A program made the translations under genes and the position numbers. A stretch of DNA of 64,000 nt from Toxonevra muliebris (lineage: Eukaryota; Arthropoda; Insecta; Diptera; Pallopteridae). The stretch covers positions 68,150,079 to 68,214,078 of the forward strand of contig OY829327.1 of the NCBI GenBank assembly GCA_963691655.1. Reading direction: 5' to 3'. The notes below the pieces were generated by a model. It was given only the letters and a program-made list of their open reading frames with translations. It was not told the origin of the DNA and ran no database searches. Below are positions 1 to 11,799 of the stretch, piece by piece (position 1 is the first letter of the stretch; each line of letters opens with the position of its first letter).

Positions 1-25
1 TAGCGGGAGTAGAATATATATGTAT

Positions 26-364
26 ATTAGGGCGTTCCAATTTTTTTCGTTCGAGAATTACACTAACAGAAAAATTCTATGTTGGATTGTGATCAACTTT
101 GCTGAAGAAAGTATGGCAAAAAAATGGATCCTACCAACCCCCCCCCGTAAAATTCGTAGAAGTTTCAGTACTACGTGCTGTAGTTTTTTGAATAAAAATC
201 AATAGTTACATTTAATATTACTTCTACGAATTTTACTGGGGGGGTAGGCTCAATTTTTTTGCCATACTTTCTTCAGGAAAGTTAATCAGGATGGAATATA
301 GAATTTTTCTGTCAGAGTACTTTTCAAAAAAAAAATTCATCCATACAAATTGGTACGCCCTAAT
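26..364. repeat. Foldback (long inverted-repeat) element
   Basis: Two arms of roughly 140 bp are imperfect reverse complements of each other around a short AT-rich loop near 166-224. Both termini read ATTAGGGCGT(T/A)CCAATTT inward. The inner ends carry a C-run/G-run followed by the matching TAAAATTCGTAGAAGT. It has no coding capacity, so I call it a non-autonomous foldback or MITE. The superfamily is uncertain; the flanks are TA-rich, so a TA target duplication cannot be distinguished from background. Confidence 0.8.
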
Positions 365-3300
365 GTATATACATACACAAAAGTCTAAAAAGAAGGAAAT
401 AAAGTAGAATTAAAACTTTGTTGTTTATTTGAAAATTATTAGAAAACATTTATAACAAATTCTGTGGAAGTTTTTGCAGTATTCTTCTCTCTTTATTTTT
501 GTTGTTACTTTTTTTCTGATGGTACTCTATACACTTATCGGCACAAACACGACGTAGTACACGTATATAACACATGAGAGAAAAGTTCAGGTATATATCA
601 TCAAGCAGAGGCATCTAGTTCTGCTCTCACACTAAAGCACATAAGATAAAACTACAAAAAGTCGACTCTCTGGTTGATTGTATGTTGCCGATTCCCATTA
701 ACAACTGCATAACTTCGTTTCTTACTGGTTTCGTATGAATGTTTAACGTGACCGTTGTTGTTGTAACTAACAGCAGCATAACTTCGTTTCTTATTAGTTA
801 CGTATGAGTGCAACAACAATGCCATTTTTGTTGCAAAATTATCGATTTACCCTTGCTAAAGAAGCTTCACTTCAAAAGCAATTTTATCTCTATCCATATG
901 CGTCCCACGTTTCTATTTAAATTATTATTTTTTAATGCAACTTTATAAATTTTAAATTATTAGGAAATATTGTATTGAGCTGTAAAAAAACTGTTTGAGG
1001 GATATATTAATTTTTAGGAAACAAATCGTTTCAAAATATAACTTATTCCTTATAAGTTATATTTTGAAACGAATCCAAATGTAGTTTATTATTATTCTGA
1101 CTGATTTATGACTATACAGTGGTATTTATATGAATGCTTATTAACAACTATAAAGCATTCTCTTAATGTGAAAGTATGTGGAGCAATTACAATGTTTAGA
1201 TTTGGCAAAAATATATCAGTGAATTGAGAAAAATTCAAATGACATTCAGTCACGTTTCTGCCCAAAGTGGATATATTGAGTCAATATTTATACGAAGTGG
1301 GTCGTAGAAATTGAAAATAAATCTAGTGAGAAAATTGGGAGAGTATATATTTGGAGTGCTCCAAAATATGATTTGTAATGATCTTTTAAAAAGGGAGAAC
1401 TGAAGAAGAAAATGCAAAATATCGCAATGATTTAACAAGTTGCTGGTGCGGTAATCGAAAAAGCAGATTCGATGTGCGGCGCGATCAAAAATACAAAATA
1501 AGAGTATTTTCAACCATCTCTTGGTTATCCCAAAAAACTTTTCACATCGCCGTTCGTATTCGCCATATAACTGTAGGTCTCTTCCACCCGTGAACAAATA
1601 TAGCAATTACGGGTGGTTACGTTTAGACCCATAAATAATTGATGACCACTTACGCCAACTATAACCTCGCACCTGCCCAAGGACAAGGAATCATATTATT
1701 TATTTATTCTTCTAATTCCACTAGAATTTAACAAAATCAATACAGTAAATTCAATTTACTGCTTCTACTTTATTTTGGTATAAATGCAATTTATTCAAAA
1801 ATATTTATAAATAGGTAGTATACTTTCGTAGCCTATCTGATTATGGGCCGATATCCAATGGTCTCATTAAAGTCTGAGTGTATGACTCACTTGACCTCTT
1901 AAAGATATTGAAACAGAAATCTGTCAATATGTTCCATCAAGCAGCGTTGCGCCACTAATCAAATATTAATGCTAGAGCATCACTTAATTGTCAATACCTT
2001 CGCTAATGCTAAGCCCTTAAAATGTCATTAGTTAAGCTAATAATGTATTGTCTTGTTCACTTTTCAATAAGAAAGAGCCTATCATTAGAAAATGATGATT
2101 TCGAATGTGAGTCGCCGCCGACAAAGAATACAAATATTAAATACAGAAATTTTAAGTTAGTTAGCAACATGCTGGGCACATTACATGCATGCAACATGCT
2201 GCAAGCCAAAAAATGTCACATCAACCAAATAAAAATTGGTAATTGAAAATATTTTCAAAACGATGAGTTAATTGTAGAGTAAACGAGAGGCGTAACATGG
2301 CGCACAGTGTGGGGCTACCGATTTTCCAATTGCTGCCTTTGTCTGCTTCTTCCGCTGCTTTGTTGAAAACCAAAATTAATAATGCATGCAACTTAAAACA
2401 AAATTCATACAGTTTTTTCTTAATTACAATACTTTTACATTAGTGTTGCTGCTGTCCGTCGTTGTGTTGTTGTTGATGGCGGTGATGAGGGCGATGACAG
2501 TGGCTGTGTCGCTTTCGAAATGCAATTTAAACATTGTTAATCTTCTGTTAATGAGTCTGACATGAGGAGGCTGTCTGTTTATACTTTAGGATTTCTTCTA
2601 TGCATAATATTTTTCTATTTAAAATAGAAAATACTTTCATACAAACTCCTAAATGTTCACCTTCAGTGTTTATTTAATATTTGTTGTTTTCATGTAATAT
2701 CTACAAAATATTGTAAGAAATAAATAAATTGGTTGTTGTCGTTTCGGAGTTAAAAGAAATAAATGTGCTTGATTGTGACTGCAGCAACATTTTGTTGCGC
2801 CTGTTCAACAATTTTGTTAACTGTGTTTTCATTGCCACCAGCAGCGTGATTTTCCTCTTAAATAATTCATTAAAATATGTATACATAACGTTTCAGATTT
2901 GAATACTTTAGTTTTCCACTATATTCACTTCTATACGAAGCAAAAATACACAAGTTAATTAAATTTTCAAATAAATGCAGTTAGTAAGTTGTTACATTTG
3001 GTTTGCAGGCACTTATAAATCTTTTGACAGTTTGACATGTGTAGAAATGTGTAGCATATATTTAATAAATATGAAATTTACATACATACTTCGTATTACC
3101 ACGACTGTCCTCAATACAGCTATCTCCCGTATAATGTGGCATGGCATGCGTAGAGAAAGAAATAGCACTGTAGTACCTACAATGAAGTTCATACCTGTTC
3201 ATACAGGTGTGAACAAGCAACAAAAGTGAGTCCAATAATAAAACAAATCAAAGTATTAAAACGAAAATAACAAACGGAAATGGATATTTAAACAAAACTT

Positions 3301-3734
3301 AACCCTTCATCGCGCAAGATCATGGATTTTTAAAATTAGTACATTGTTCGATTCGTATTTAAAAATAATTGTTTTTGCAAATTTGTTTATAAAAAGGTTT
3401 TATTTAAAAAAATTTGGTTATGCCACTTATTCAAAAACACGATTTTTGTTGCTTTTTGTGCATAATTATCACTATTTATCAATTAATATCGATTATTTGA
3501 AAATTTAGCTCTCACATTTTTAGAAAAAACCGCAGTAAAACATATAAATATATGAGTAAACTATGCTTTTTTAAAGTTATTACTTTTTCATTTGTAACCG
3601 AAAGTATCGAGTAAGTGTAATTCATACTCAAGACATCACTACCCAACAGCTTCTCGCAAATGCCGGGCAGCTACAAAGATAATGCTCCGTTGTATCGTAT
3701 ATATAAATTTTTGTCAATTAATGGAAAAGGAGCT
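365..3734. other. Gene-free AT-rich stretch
   Basis: No open frame here looks coding. It contains a two-copy direct repeat with a 69-bp period (units starting near 707 and 776, both containing GCATAACTTCGTTTCTTA) and a perfect hairpin at 1026-1072. A slightly GC-richer stretch with GTTGTTGTTG runs lies near 2440-2510. The short frames at 1250-1606, 2022-2246 and 2975-3229 have no recognisable domain and I treat them as chance. Confidence 0.6.
1026..1072. repeat. Perfect 21-bp hairpin
   Basis: The arms 1026-1046 and 1052-1072 are exact reverse complements, starting TCGTTTCAAAATATAAC, separated by a 5-nt loop. It could be a tiny foldback remnant. The stem is short for a microRNA precursor and the arms are very AT-rich. 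Confidence 0.85.
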
Positions 3735-4908
3735 TAGGTTAGGTTAGGTTGGAGTTTCAGCCTTCTGCTTGAAAGCACACTTAAGCACATTTAGGCTCAT
3801 TGTGATACCACAGTACGGCGCGACTCCCCCATTTACGGATTGGAGAACCATGAGGATTCCATAATGAATCTGGCTATGTCCTTAATATTTACGGATGATA
3901 GCTCGGACAGACTAGTGAAGAAAGGTGAGCCCAGGAGTTTTAGTCTCCTCCTGGCCAGGGATGGGCATTCGCACATGAAATGGAGGACTGTTTCTTCCTC
4001 CTCCTCAGAGCCGCAGCCCCGACAGAAGTCATTTTATGGCAGTCCTAGTCGTGCAGCATGTCTCCCCATTATGCAGTGTCCTGTGAGCACCGAAGTCGTA
4101 ATGCTGATGGAGTTTCTGCTAAGGTTGAGTAGCTGTCTAGTTCGTCTATTGTCCATAGTGATCCATGTTAGCCTGGTAATACCACAGGTATGCTTCGCTA
4201 CCCAGGGTCTTTTTGCTTTCTCAAGGTAGTTTTGCTTAATGGCTAATTTAATAGACGTAAGAGGGACACCAATTGTGCAGGAAGGTGATATATCTGTAAG
4301 TTGCGAGCCCTGTTTTGCTAACTCGTCGGCATTGCAGTTACCTGAAATATCCATATGTCCAGGCACCCAATATAGGTGGATCTGAGAGTGACTCGACAAA
4401 ATGTTGAGTGAAGATCGGCAGTCGAGAACAAGCTTTGATGTAGTGAAAACACTGGCAAGGGACTTGATTGCTGCTTGGCTGTCCGTGTAGATGCACTTAT
4501 CTTATCGAATGGATCGTTGCGAATAAGCCACTTGAAGGCTTGATAGATAGCCATTACTTCCGCCTGAAAGACGCTGCAATGGTCAGGAAGTCGGAAAGAG
4601 AGTCTGAGATCTAACTTACTAGAGAAGATGCCACCGCCGACTCTTTCCTCCGATTTGGATCCATCTGTATAGATGTCAATTGAATTGTCAGTGACCACCT
4701 CGTCATTAACCCATTCCTCTCTACTGGGGATATGGGTGAAGAACGTGTGGTTTAAATTAGGGGTAGAGCAAATGTAGTCTACGTTAGTTGGTACGGAGCT
4801 TAGCAACAGATTAAAAAAAGTGAAGTAAGAAGAAGCTGGAAGAAAAGAAATGCCAAGTATGATTAAGGTGGAATAATAACATTGTGCAATAAATTTTCGA
4901 AAACTCAA
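3735..4908 (-). pseudogene. LINE 3' fragment: RNase H and zinc-knuckle relic
   Basis: This is the broken 3' end of a non-LTR retrotransposon (I/R1-like group) on the minus strand. The upstream part (about 4908-4500) carries an RNase H start with IDIYTDGSK and the FQAEVMAIYQA helix. A frameshift near 4498 moves the reading to the next frame (TDSQAAIKSL, then HLYWVPGHMDISGN and ADELAK), which runs to a stop at 4034. Past that stop the same frame continues with a CX2C...HX4C knuckle-like segment (about 4025-3960). The 3' tail ends in CCAACCTAACCTAACCTAAGC near 3735. At least one frameshift and one stop make it inactive. RNase H degrades the RNA strand of the cDNA hybrid in intact relatives. No reverse transcriptase domain was seen upstream. 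Confidence 0.85.
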
Positions 4909-6378
4909 TGTTGAAAAATTTGGAGCTTACCAAATTAAGGTAGCGGCGGTATGTGTTAAATACAGATTTATGTATTTTTATTATTTATCAACAAAAAACA
5001 TAACACAGCAAAAAATCATTCAGATTTAATTGAGATTGAGCTTTTCCGGCATATACCTGGTGAGTTTTTTAACTTTAAATTTGGGTGTTTTTTTAACCTG
5101 AAATTTTCAAATATCTCGAGTAATAAACACTCTCAGATAAACATGTCTATATAATTATTAGTGTTAAAATTAATTCCCCTGTCCCTTTGAAACCTTAAAT
5201 AGGAGTCCCTATTTTTTATTAACCCCCACTCATCTACTAGGAGGGGATAGCTCAATTTTAATGCTGTAATGTAATGCTTAAATTTTAATTATCGTAGAAA
5301 GCTTATTACTTAAGATATTTGCCACACCCTCTTTTCAAAAAAATAACAAATTTTGCCAAAGATATTACTAACATACTTTTGGTTCCTTAGTTCTGTCTAA
5401 GTCAAGTGTTCAATTTGTATGGGAGGTGCCACGCCTACTTTTTTCATTAAAATAAAATATAGTCTATGTTCAAACGAAGAGTGCCACCATTACAATACTG
5501 AAAAAATCTTTAAAATCGGTTCAGTAATTTTGGGAAATAGTTGTGGATATACGAAATCAAGCTACAATTTTATATGCAGTACTAGCTGACCCGGCAAACG
5601 TTGTTTTGCCTTTTTTGCGAAAAAGCGCGAAAATTAAAAAAGAATGATATTTAAAATTGAGCATTCGTAATGACAATTCAGGCTTCCATTGAATTTGGAA
5701 AAAAAAATTCTAGATTAAAACTGTGTCTCATTATTGACACAATTGACATTTTCAAAAATATTTAACTTGCAAAACTGTACATTAAAAACAGAGAATCATT
5801 ATAAATAAAAATCTCAAATCAATATTGTTTTAATTAAATTTTTGAAATGAAAGCTTACATTGCGTCTGGACGACCAGAAAATTAAATATTTTTATTGTAT
5901 TATCACCAGTGTTAACTCAACGACGTGTACGAAAACAACTCAAGTCTGATAGCAAAGAACATAGTGGATATTTACAAAGAAAAATATCGTTAGGCGCATC
6001 AGTGAGTGACCTTCGACGAAAACAAAACCATATTGGCTGATGATACCGTTTGAGCAAAATTATTGACCCAGTTGATGCTAAAGGGGTCATTCAGCAGTTA
6101 GATAGAAACTCCAGCATATCTGTAGTAAAAAGGAATAACTTTTAAGTGTTTTTTTTGTTGAATAATTTTATTAGATTTTAGTTGAATTATATATAGGCTC
6201 TATATTCATATCAAAGACCATTCTTGAAATTATGTCTCAAAGCTATAATTAAAAATAATATATAAAAAATTATTTAAAAATTTGAACCAATTTGATATTT
6301 ATTATAAATATAGCATTTGTTACAGCGCCACCTAACGGATTTTAAGACAACGCCGCAGGGTCTTAAGATATTTCATAA
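4909..6378. repeat. Unclassified dispersed-repeat debris
   Basis: No gene seen. The segment 5384-5620 carries the phrase GGGAGGTGCCACGCC, an AAATCGGTTCAGTAAT stretch, and then AGCTGACCCGGCAAACGTTG. I recognise the last from memory as a phrase common in insect interspersed repeats. A diverged relative of the first phrase recurs near 7062 with a matching downstream part, so 5.38-7.22 kb may be one element interrupted by the tandem array. Family not identified. Confidence 0.45.
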
Positions 6379-6812
6379 AGCAGTAGAAATAATAGTAGAA
6401 AAAGGAATGGAAAAAGTAGTAGAAAATAGCAGTAAAAAAGTAGAAAAAATAGTAGTATGAAAAAGAATAGAAAATAATATTAAAAATTGTTGTAAAAAAG
6501 TAGAAAAAAGGTAGCAGAAAAAGTAGTAGAAAAATAGTTAAACATAGTAGTACAAAAATAGTTAAAATGGAGTAGAAAGAATGGTAAAAATAATAATAAA
6601 AAATAGTAGTAGAAAGAGTGGTAAAAATAATAATAAAAAATATTAGTAGAAAAAAATTTAAAAAGTAGTAGAAAGTAGTGGTACAAAATGAGAAGAAATT
6701 GTAGAAAAATGTATTAAAAAAGTAGTAAAATAGTAGTAGATAAGGTAAAGTAGTAGAAAAAAGTAGTAAATAGTAGTAGAAAATATTGATTGAAAAAGTA
6801 GTAGAAAATGAA
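6379..6812. repeat. Purine-rich tandem repeat
   Basis: About 430 bp of degenerate short units built around AGTAGTAGAAAAA. The plus strand is almost pure purine plus T, with hardly any C. The minus-strand frames at 6480-6686 and 6714-6953 are translations of this array (Phe/Tyr/Leu-rich) and not genes. Confidence 0.8.
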
Positions 6813-6883
6813 AAAGGAGCATGGTCCCACTAATTCAACAAACTGAAAGAATCTAAATTTTAGTACCGTACCATAAATGGCTC

Positions 6884-7215
6884 CTATGATATGTATCTCA
6901 TAATGGAAATTCAAATTATATATAAGGTGCCACACCCCCTTTGTCAATCCCACCCATATTTTTGTTGTACCATGGCATTGTCAATTCTCGTTATTGTACG
7001 AAATTTCTGTAGCGTGCTATAAATGGTTCTTGAGATATACCCAAAAAATTATTAGGATTAGGAGGTGCCACGCCCACTTTACTAAAAGCCATTATGAATA
7101 GCTATAAACTATCCTCCCATCCTCCCTCCAAAGAAAATATATTCTAGAAATATGACTTCAATCGGCCCAGTTGTTCAGAAGTTACACGATGACATACACA
7201 CAAAACTCTACGATT
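6884..7215. repeat. Diverged copy of the GGTGCCACGCC repeat
   Basis: Shares GGAGGTGCCACGCC with 5421-5434, followed by an ATCGGCCCAGTTGTTCAGAAG phase comparable to AAATCGGTTCAGTAAT in the earlier copy. It is non-coding. It is probably the other end of the same element family, or of the same interrupted element. Confidence 0.45.
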
Positions 7216-7233
7216 ATATATAAAAATATAATA

Positions 7234-7466
7234 ATATCGTCGTCGTTCTGGTAGAATTCACTAAGTCCATTTTTTTAATTTCTGACATGAAGTTAGTTTA
7301 TGCAGTGCATGGTACGATACGATCATTGGCAAAACTTAAAAAGTTAACACATAAGTATAAGTTTTAACTGCATCATCAAAAATCGAATTTATTATGTCTT
7401 TCGAATTGTACAAGCTAAAAAAAATTAATTTGGACTTAGTGATTTCTGCTTGAACGACGACGATAT
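7234..7466. mobile_element. MITE with about 50-bp terminal inverted repeats
   Basis: The left end ATATCGTCGTCGTTC with ATTCACTAAGTCCA further in is mirrored by the right end, whose reverse complement gives ATATCGTCGTCGTTC and ATCACTAAGTCCA. It is about 233 bp with no coding capacity. The flanks are TA-rich, which fits a TA-targeting (Tc1/mariner-type) MITE, but the duplication cannot be proven in this context. Confidence 0.75.
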
Positions 7467-9752
7467 AATAATATAAATACTTCCGAGGGTATTTCTTACT
7501 TCATTAAATGTGTAACTTTACGTACTATCTAAAAATTTCAATTAAATACTATATACTACAAAGTACCTAAATGTTCGACCATTCAGTTAGCAAAACATTC
7601 TGCAAATGTGCATATGCTATACCAGTTGAATCAGTGTCACACTAGTAGGATACTATTAACATAATTAACATTATCACTCACAACTTTTGTAGAATACGAT
7701 TGCATATATGCAGACGTGTGTTTGTTTGCATACGTAAATGATTTTCAGAGATAGATCAATGTGGCTGACTGGCTGCTTGGCTGTGCATTCAGAGGTGTCA
7801 AAGCTGTCGTCTAACACTTGGAAATGATGCTACAGAGAGAGTAAAGTAAATTATGCTGACGCAGAGGTTCGAATTGTATGTCATGCAATCACAAACATAC
7901 CTCGGACTGATGTTAATGAGTTGCCGTTAGTGATTTATTTTAAAAATAAATTGAATAGCTTCATTTGACTATGCATACGAGTGTGTATTGTGTCAAAGTG
8001 TTGCATGCTAAGCTAACTATGTGTCTAACTATGTATTAAATATTGGTATTTGTGTGCCTACTTCCTATGAAGACGAAAGTCGTGCAACATGCAAAAAACG
8101 TTTGCTTCTGATACCAATTTAAAGTAAAGCAAAAATGTATGTAAAGAATTTTTCAATTTTATTAAGAGGAAAAGAAGAAATAAATGTCTCCTTTGCTACT
8201 ACATACATACATACATACATACATACATACAAAGACTGCCATGACACTACTACTGAAACCTATTAATAAAACTATTATCAGGGATAATGACATTTGACTA
8301 ATTGAAAGCCGCTGATTGCGTGAAAACTCCATTACGGGTAGAAAGAGATTTTGTTGTTGTTATGGTTTGGTTTGAGTGCATTGGTGTGTGCACTTACATA
8401 CTTACATATATGTATGTGTGTGTGCGTTAAAAACTGGTACGAAATCAGCGAAAGTTTTTCATCATCAAATTCATGACATTGAAAAAGAGTAAATCTGCAA
8501 GTACCTACAAGATCTCAACTAGCTAAGTTACCTGACTCAAGCTTCAGCCTAAGGGAATGCACAAAGCGCATACTTCAAGCAACTGGCAGTGGCACAGAGC
8601 CACAACAACAATTCGATCAAGCACATTCACAAATACATTCGAGCACGAGCAAGACGCTTCTGCTACGCTACTTGCCCTCAGGGCCCCGCAACATATTCTA
8701 ATCAAAAATAATACATCATTTGGGTATTTTTCTTTGGCTTGCTGCCTGCTAGTCGCTTCCGATCCATTAACTTCGATCTTATGTCTCCGTTTGCCGGCCG
8801 CCACAGTACACAAACTCAAACCCAAACAGATGACACAAAAACTCCACGTGCATGTATCTGCTGCACTATATTTCATCGCAAGTGGTTTTGCTGTTGACCA
8901 TTTCGTAAACAGAAGCTTGTTTCTTTATAGTCACAAAACAAAATAGATCAGTTGCAGTTTCAGCAACGGCAGCAGCAGCAGCAGCAACAACAACGGCATC
9001 AAGTCCTTAGTAGCTGGAAAGTGCATTTGCATTTTGAACTGTATTAGCGCGCGACATCTTTGGTGTATTTGTATTTGTGTATGTGTGTTTGTTTATTTGT
9101 TGTATGTATGTATATATAGTCACCAGATATTGGCCCCAGGGCATTGCCATTGCTATTACCTACTACTATGATCAGCAGCAGCATCATCATCATCATTATC
9201 AGCAGCATAGCCGTCGTCTAAGCCGAAATGAATGATATTTGTTATGTTGCTGATTAATTTGCCGTTGATATTAGAGAGTGGCGCACATTTTTTAATGTCA
9301 TACATGTGTGGCGGTGTCTATTGGTATATTGGATTGAATTATATTGTATGTGTAGGTATCTCTAATATAATCTATTTTGGTCAGGCTGATGGTGAAGTTA
9401 TTGACCAGTAATGCAGTTTGAAAAACTTTAATATTCATTAAAATAAAATACTGAACTATACATTAGGATTGTTAGTTATGGATTTAATATATCTGAATAT
9501 GACGTCTGCCAGAACTAGATATGTAATGGTTCTTATTTAATCGTTCCATAAGTTTTTCGACGAATCCCAGTGGATCCACTTACACTCCCAGGCACACAAA
9601 GGGCGCATTCACATAACGAGTGTATCGGTGCCCGAAACAGAGTCCGGACTGCTCTGTATGACGCGACACGTGGAAGGATGAAGTGAAATTTTGGGCATAA
9701 TTAGTTCGGCAGGAGCTTAGTTAAGTGGATACCTTGCATAATGGTTCGATAT
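7467..9752. other. Gene-free stretch with microsatellites
   Basis: No gene supported. Contains a (CATA)n microsatellite at 8201-8231, CAG/CAA runs near 8970-9000 and CATCAT runs near 9180-9200. The 129-residue frame at 8557-8946 and its antisense partner at 8544-8876 lie in a GC-richer patch but show no domain, no biased third-codon pattern I can see and no splice context. Confidence 0.5.
8201..8231. repeat. (ACAT)n microsatellite
   Basis: Nearly eight uninterrupted ACAT units on plus. Shorter TATG/CATA runs occur throughout the window. Confidence 0.95.
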
Positions 9753-10277
9753 TAGGGTTGCCAGACGGTCTTGATTCGTCTTGATTGTCCAGATTTTTCC
9801 AAATTTGTAGAAATAAAATTTTTACTAATAAATTTCGGCAAATACATTAAGCAATTTAAAAATATACCAGAAGTCTCAGGCGCTGAAAATGTTTTTACAT
9901 CGGCTCGATATATTAAAGTTTAAATGGTATACTACACTGATTACAAGTGCAACAAAAATTTTATGCGCGAGATTTCCCAACAGTTTTATAGTAATATAGT
10001 CTCTGATCACGACTGCGCTTTTCCTTATCACATATAGTTTTCCCTCAATATGGACCTGAAGTCGGATTAATGGGGTCTTCCGGGGCTATTAAGAAATTGG
10101 TTTATTTTAACAGATACGAATTTAATGTCTAAAGCAAATTTGTTAAGCAATTTTTATAGGTACTTATTGTTTTTTGTTGTGTGAAAAATCTTTGTTTAAT
10201 GTCCAGATGAAAGCTGAAAAATCCCGATATTTTATTTCAATGTCCAGATGAAGCCCGATTTGCATCTGACAATCCTA
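9753..10277. mobile_element. hAT-type MITE with 8-bp target duplication
   Basis: The left end reads TAGGGTTGCCAGACGG and the reverse complement of the right end reads TAGGATTGTCAGATGC, a terminal repeat typical of insect hAT elements. The 8 bp outside each end are TTCGATAT (9745-9752) and TTCTATAT (10278-10285), a 7/8 match, as expected for hAT insertion. A GTCCAGAT motif recurs inside both ends. About 525 bp with no transposase frame, so non-autonomous. Confidence 0.75.
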
Positions 10278-10386
10278 TTCTATATGGTCAGGTTAACTCC
10301 ATTTAATAAAAAACTCTGAATTAATACACCATTTAGCAGTTTAGCCAAAAACATGACACGCAGCATTACTCTTCTGCTCTCTAGAG

Positions 10387-10866
10387 CAGCGGTTCCCAAC
10401 TGTTTTCATCTTACGCCCCCTTTTTGAATTCGTGCAAAGCCAGCGCCTCCCCACTTTGATTTTCACACAACATTTTTTTGTGCTGATTTACTATTTATAA
10501 ATTAAATTATACCCGCCTGGGAAAATATCTAGTTGGTGTCTAGTTTGGTGGAGACTCTGATTAGTCTGTGTCATGAATAAACTTATCTAGTATTTGAATA
10601 GTTTCTCGTGAGGAAAATTGGTTGGTAGTTTTTAACAAATTATATTTTCGCGGTTAAAGTCAGAAATGAAAAATATGGAACTAAAAATTGTATATTTTAG
10701 CATATAATATGAAAGAAAAGATAAATTATTTTATTAAATACTAAATATTATGATTACAATGCATCACAAAGTATGCAAATATTTGTTTATTGAAATGTCT
10801 CCGCGCCTCCCTTTAAATCTGTCTACGCCCCCCAAGGGGGACGCGCCCACCACTTGAGAACCACTG
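10387..10866. mobile_element. hAT (Charlie-like) MITE with perfect 8-bp TSD
   Basis: The left end CAGCGGTTCCCAACT and the reverse complement of the right end CAGTGGTTCTCAAGT match at 12 of 15 positions and have the CAGNGGTT start of hAT elements. Identical CTCTAGAG octamers flank it (10379-10386 and 10867-10874). This fits the nTCTAGAn preference known for some hAT families. The terminal C-runs (TACGCCCCC and ACGCCCCCCAAGG) are part of the end structure. 480 bp, no transposase. Confidence 0.88.
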
Positions 10867-11052
10867 CTCTAGAGTGTTCAAAAACTTTTGAGCACAAACA
10901 ATATAAATTTTGTTTGAACACATTCCAATCTATCTCTATAACAGTTATTTTGAGGACTCCAAAGGGGAGAACCGTGCTCCAAGATTAGCCTTACCAAAAA
11001 CTTTTCGTGACATAAGGTTCATTAAATCCATTTGACCATAAACAGATGACAA

Positions 11053-11661
11053 CATTGATTTTGGCAGCGATTCTGATGAAGAAGAAGTTTTCAAAAACGC
11101 TCAAACGACAGAACAAGTATTGGCAATTGAAGTAGAAGGTAATTAAAACAAGCACTTTAAACATGAAAGGTAATCATATAATTGTGTTGGTGCATTTGTT
11201 CAATTTTGCGGTTTTTACGGTTATTCTCATTTGAACGTGAAGTGAACCAACACATATGCATGAATCCATCTCTTTGTCTCAATTGTCTTTGATACTTCGT
11301 TAACCATTCTTTAATTTTCAGAACCCAGTTCAATATGGAGCAAGTACACTCCAGCAATTCTGAAGACCCCAAAAAGTGCAAATCTGAAAGCAAAAGCATA
11401 GTGTAGCTCAAAATCACGCTGGGATGAGCTAGCTGTTACAAAAAAAAATGCGCCGAGAAAGAACACGAGATGCGAGTTTAAGAAGACGAAATGAAAATGA
11501 AGGAGCATGAAATTCGCCTTAGAAATTATGAGGAGGATCGTGCTCAACGCTTGTTGAGCATAAACTTCGTATGAAGAATGCAGAAGAAGACAATCAGGTT
11601 CGCATGAAGATTCTGCGAGCTGAGCTAGAATCTAAATCTAATAGCAAGTTAATTGATTAGT
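11053..11661 (+). pseudogene. SANT/MADF-type transposon accessory protein relic, with intron
   Basis: A plus-strand exon reads DDNIDFGSDSDEEEVFKNAQ and ends at a donor (GAAG/GTAATT near 11141). After about 190 bp an acceptor (TTTAATTTTCAG near 11320) resumes in phase with SSIWSKYTPAILKTPKS. The rest decays by indels through ELAVTKKNA and HEIRLRNYEEDRAQRL to NAEEDNQVRMKILRAELES and a stop at 11660. The YTPxxLKTP phrase followed by a charged coiled coil resembles the Myb/SANT-like accessory proteins of Harbinger-type transposons and their host relatives. That match is from memory. It kept its intron, so it is not a processed copy. Confidence 0.45.
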
Positions 11662-11799
11662 ACTAAACATAAATATATAATATGAAAATCTTTATTTTGT
11701 TTTTATGTTCTACTTTACAGTAAATTTGGAAAGTGTGATTGAATTAAATTTATTCTTAGACGATGATTTAAGTCAATAATTTCTGAAGAGCGGTTAACT

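Noticed and set aside
3840..4229. 129-residue plus frame
   Set aside because: Antisense of the LINE RNase H and knuckle relic, whose motifs read on the minus strand.
6480..6953. Phe/Tyr/Leu-rich minus frames
   Set aside because: Translation of the AGTAGTAGAAAAA tandem array.
8201..8231. Regularly spaced short repeats as a possible array
   Set aside because: A simple tetranucleotide microsatellite; no CRISPR-like repeat-spacer structure exists anywhere in the window.
8557..8946. 129-residue plus frame
   Set aside because: No recognisable domain, and an overlapping antisense frame of similar length; typical of a locally GC-richer patch.
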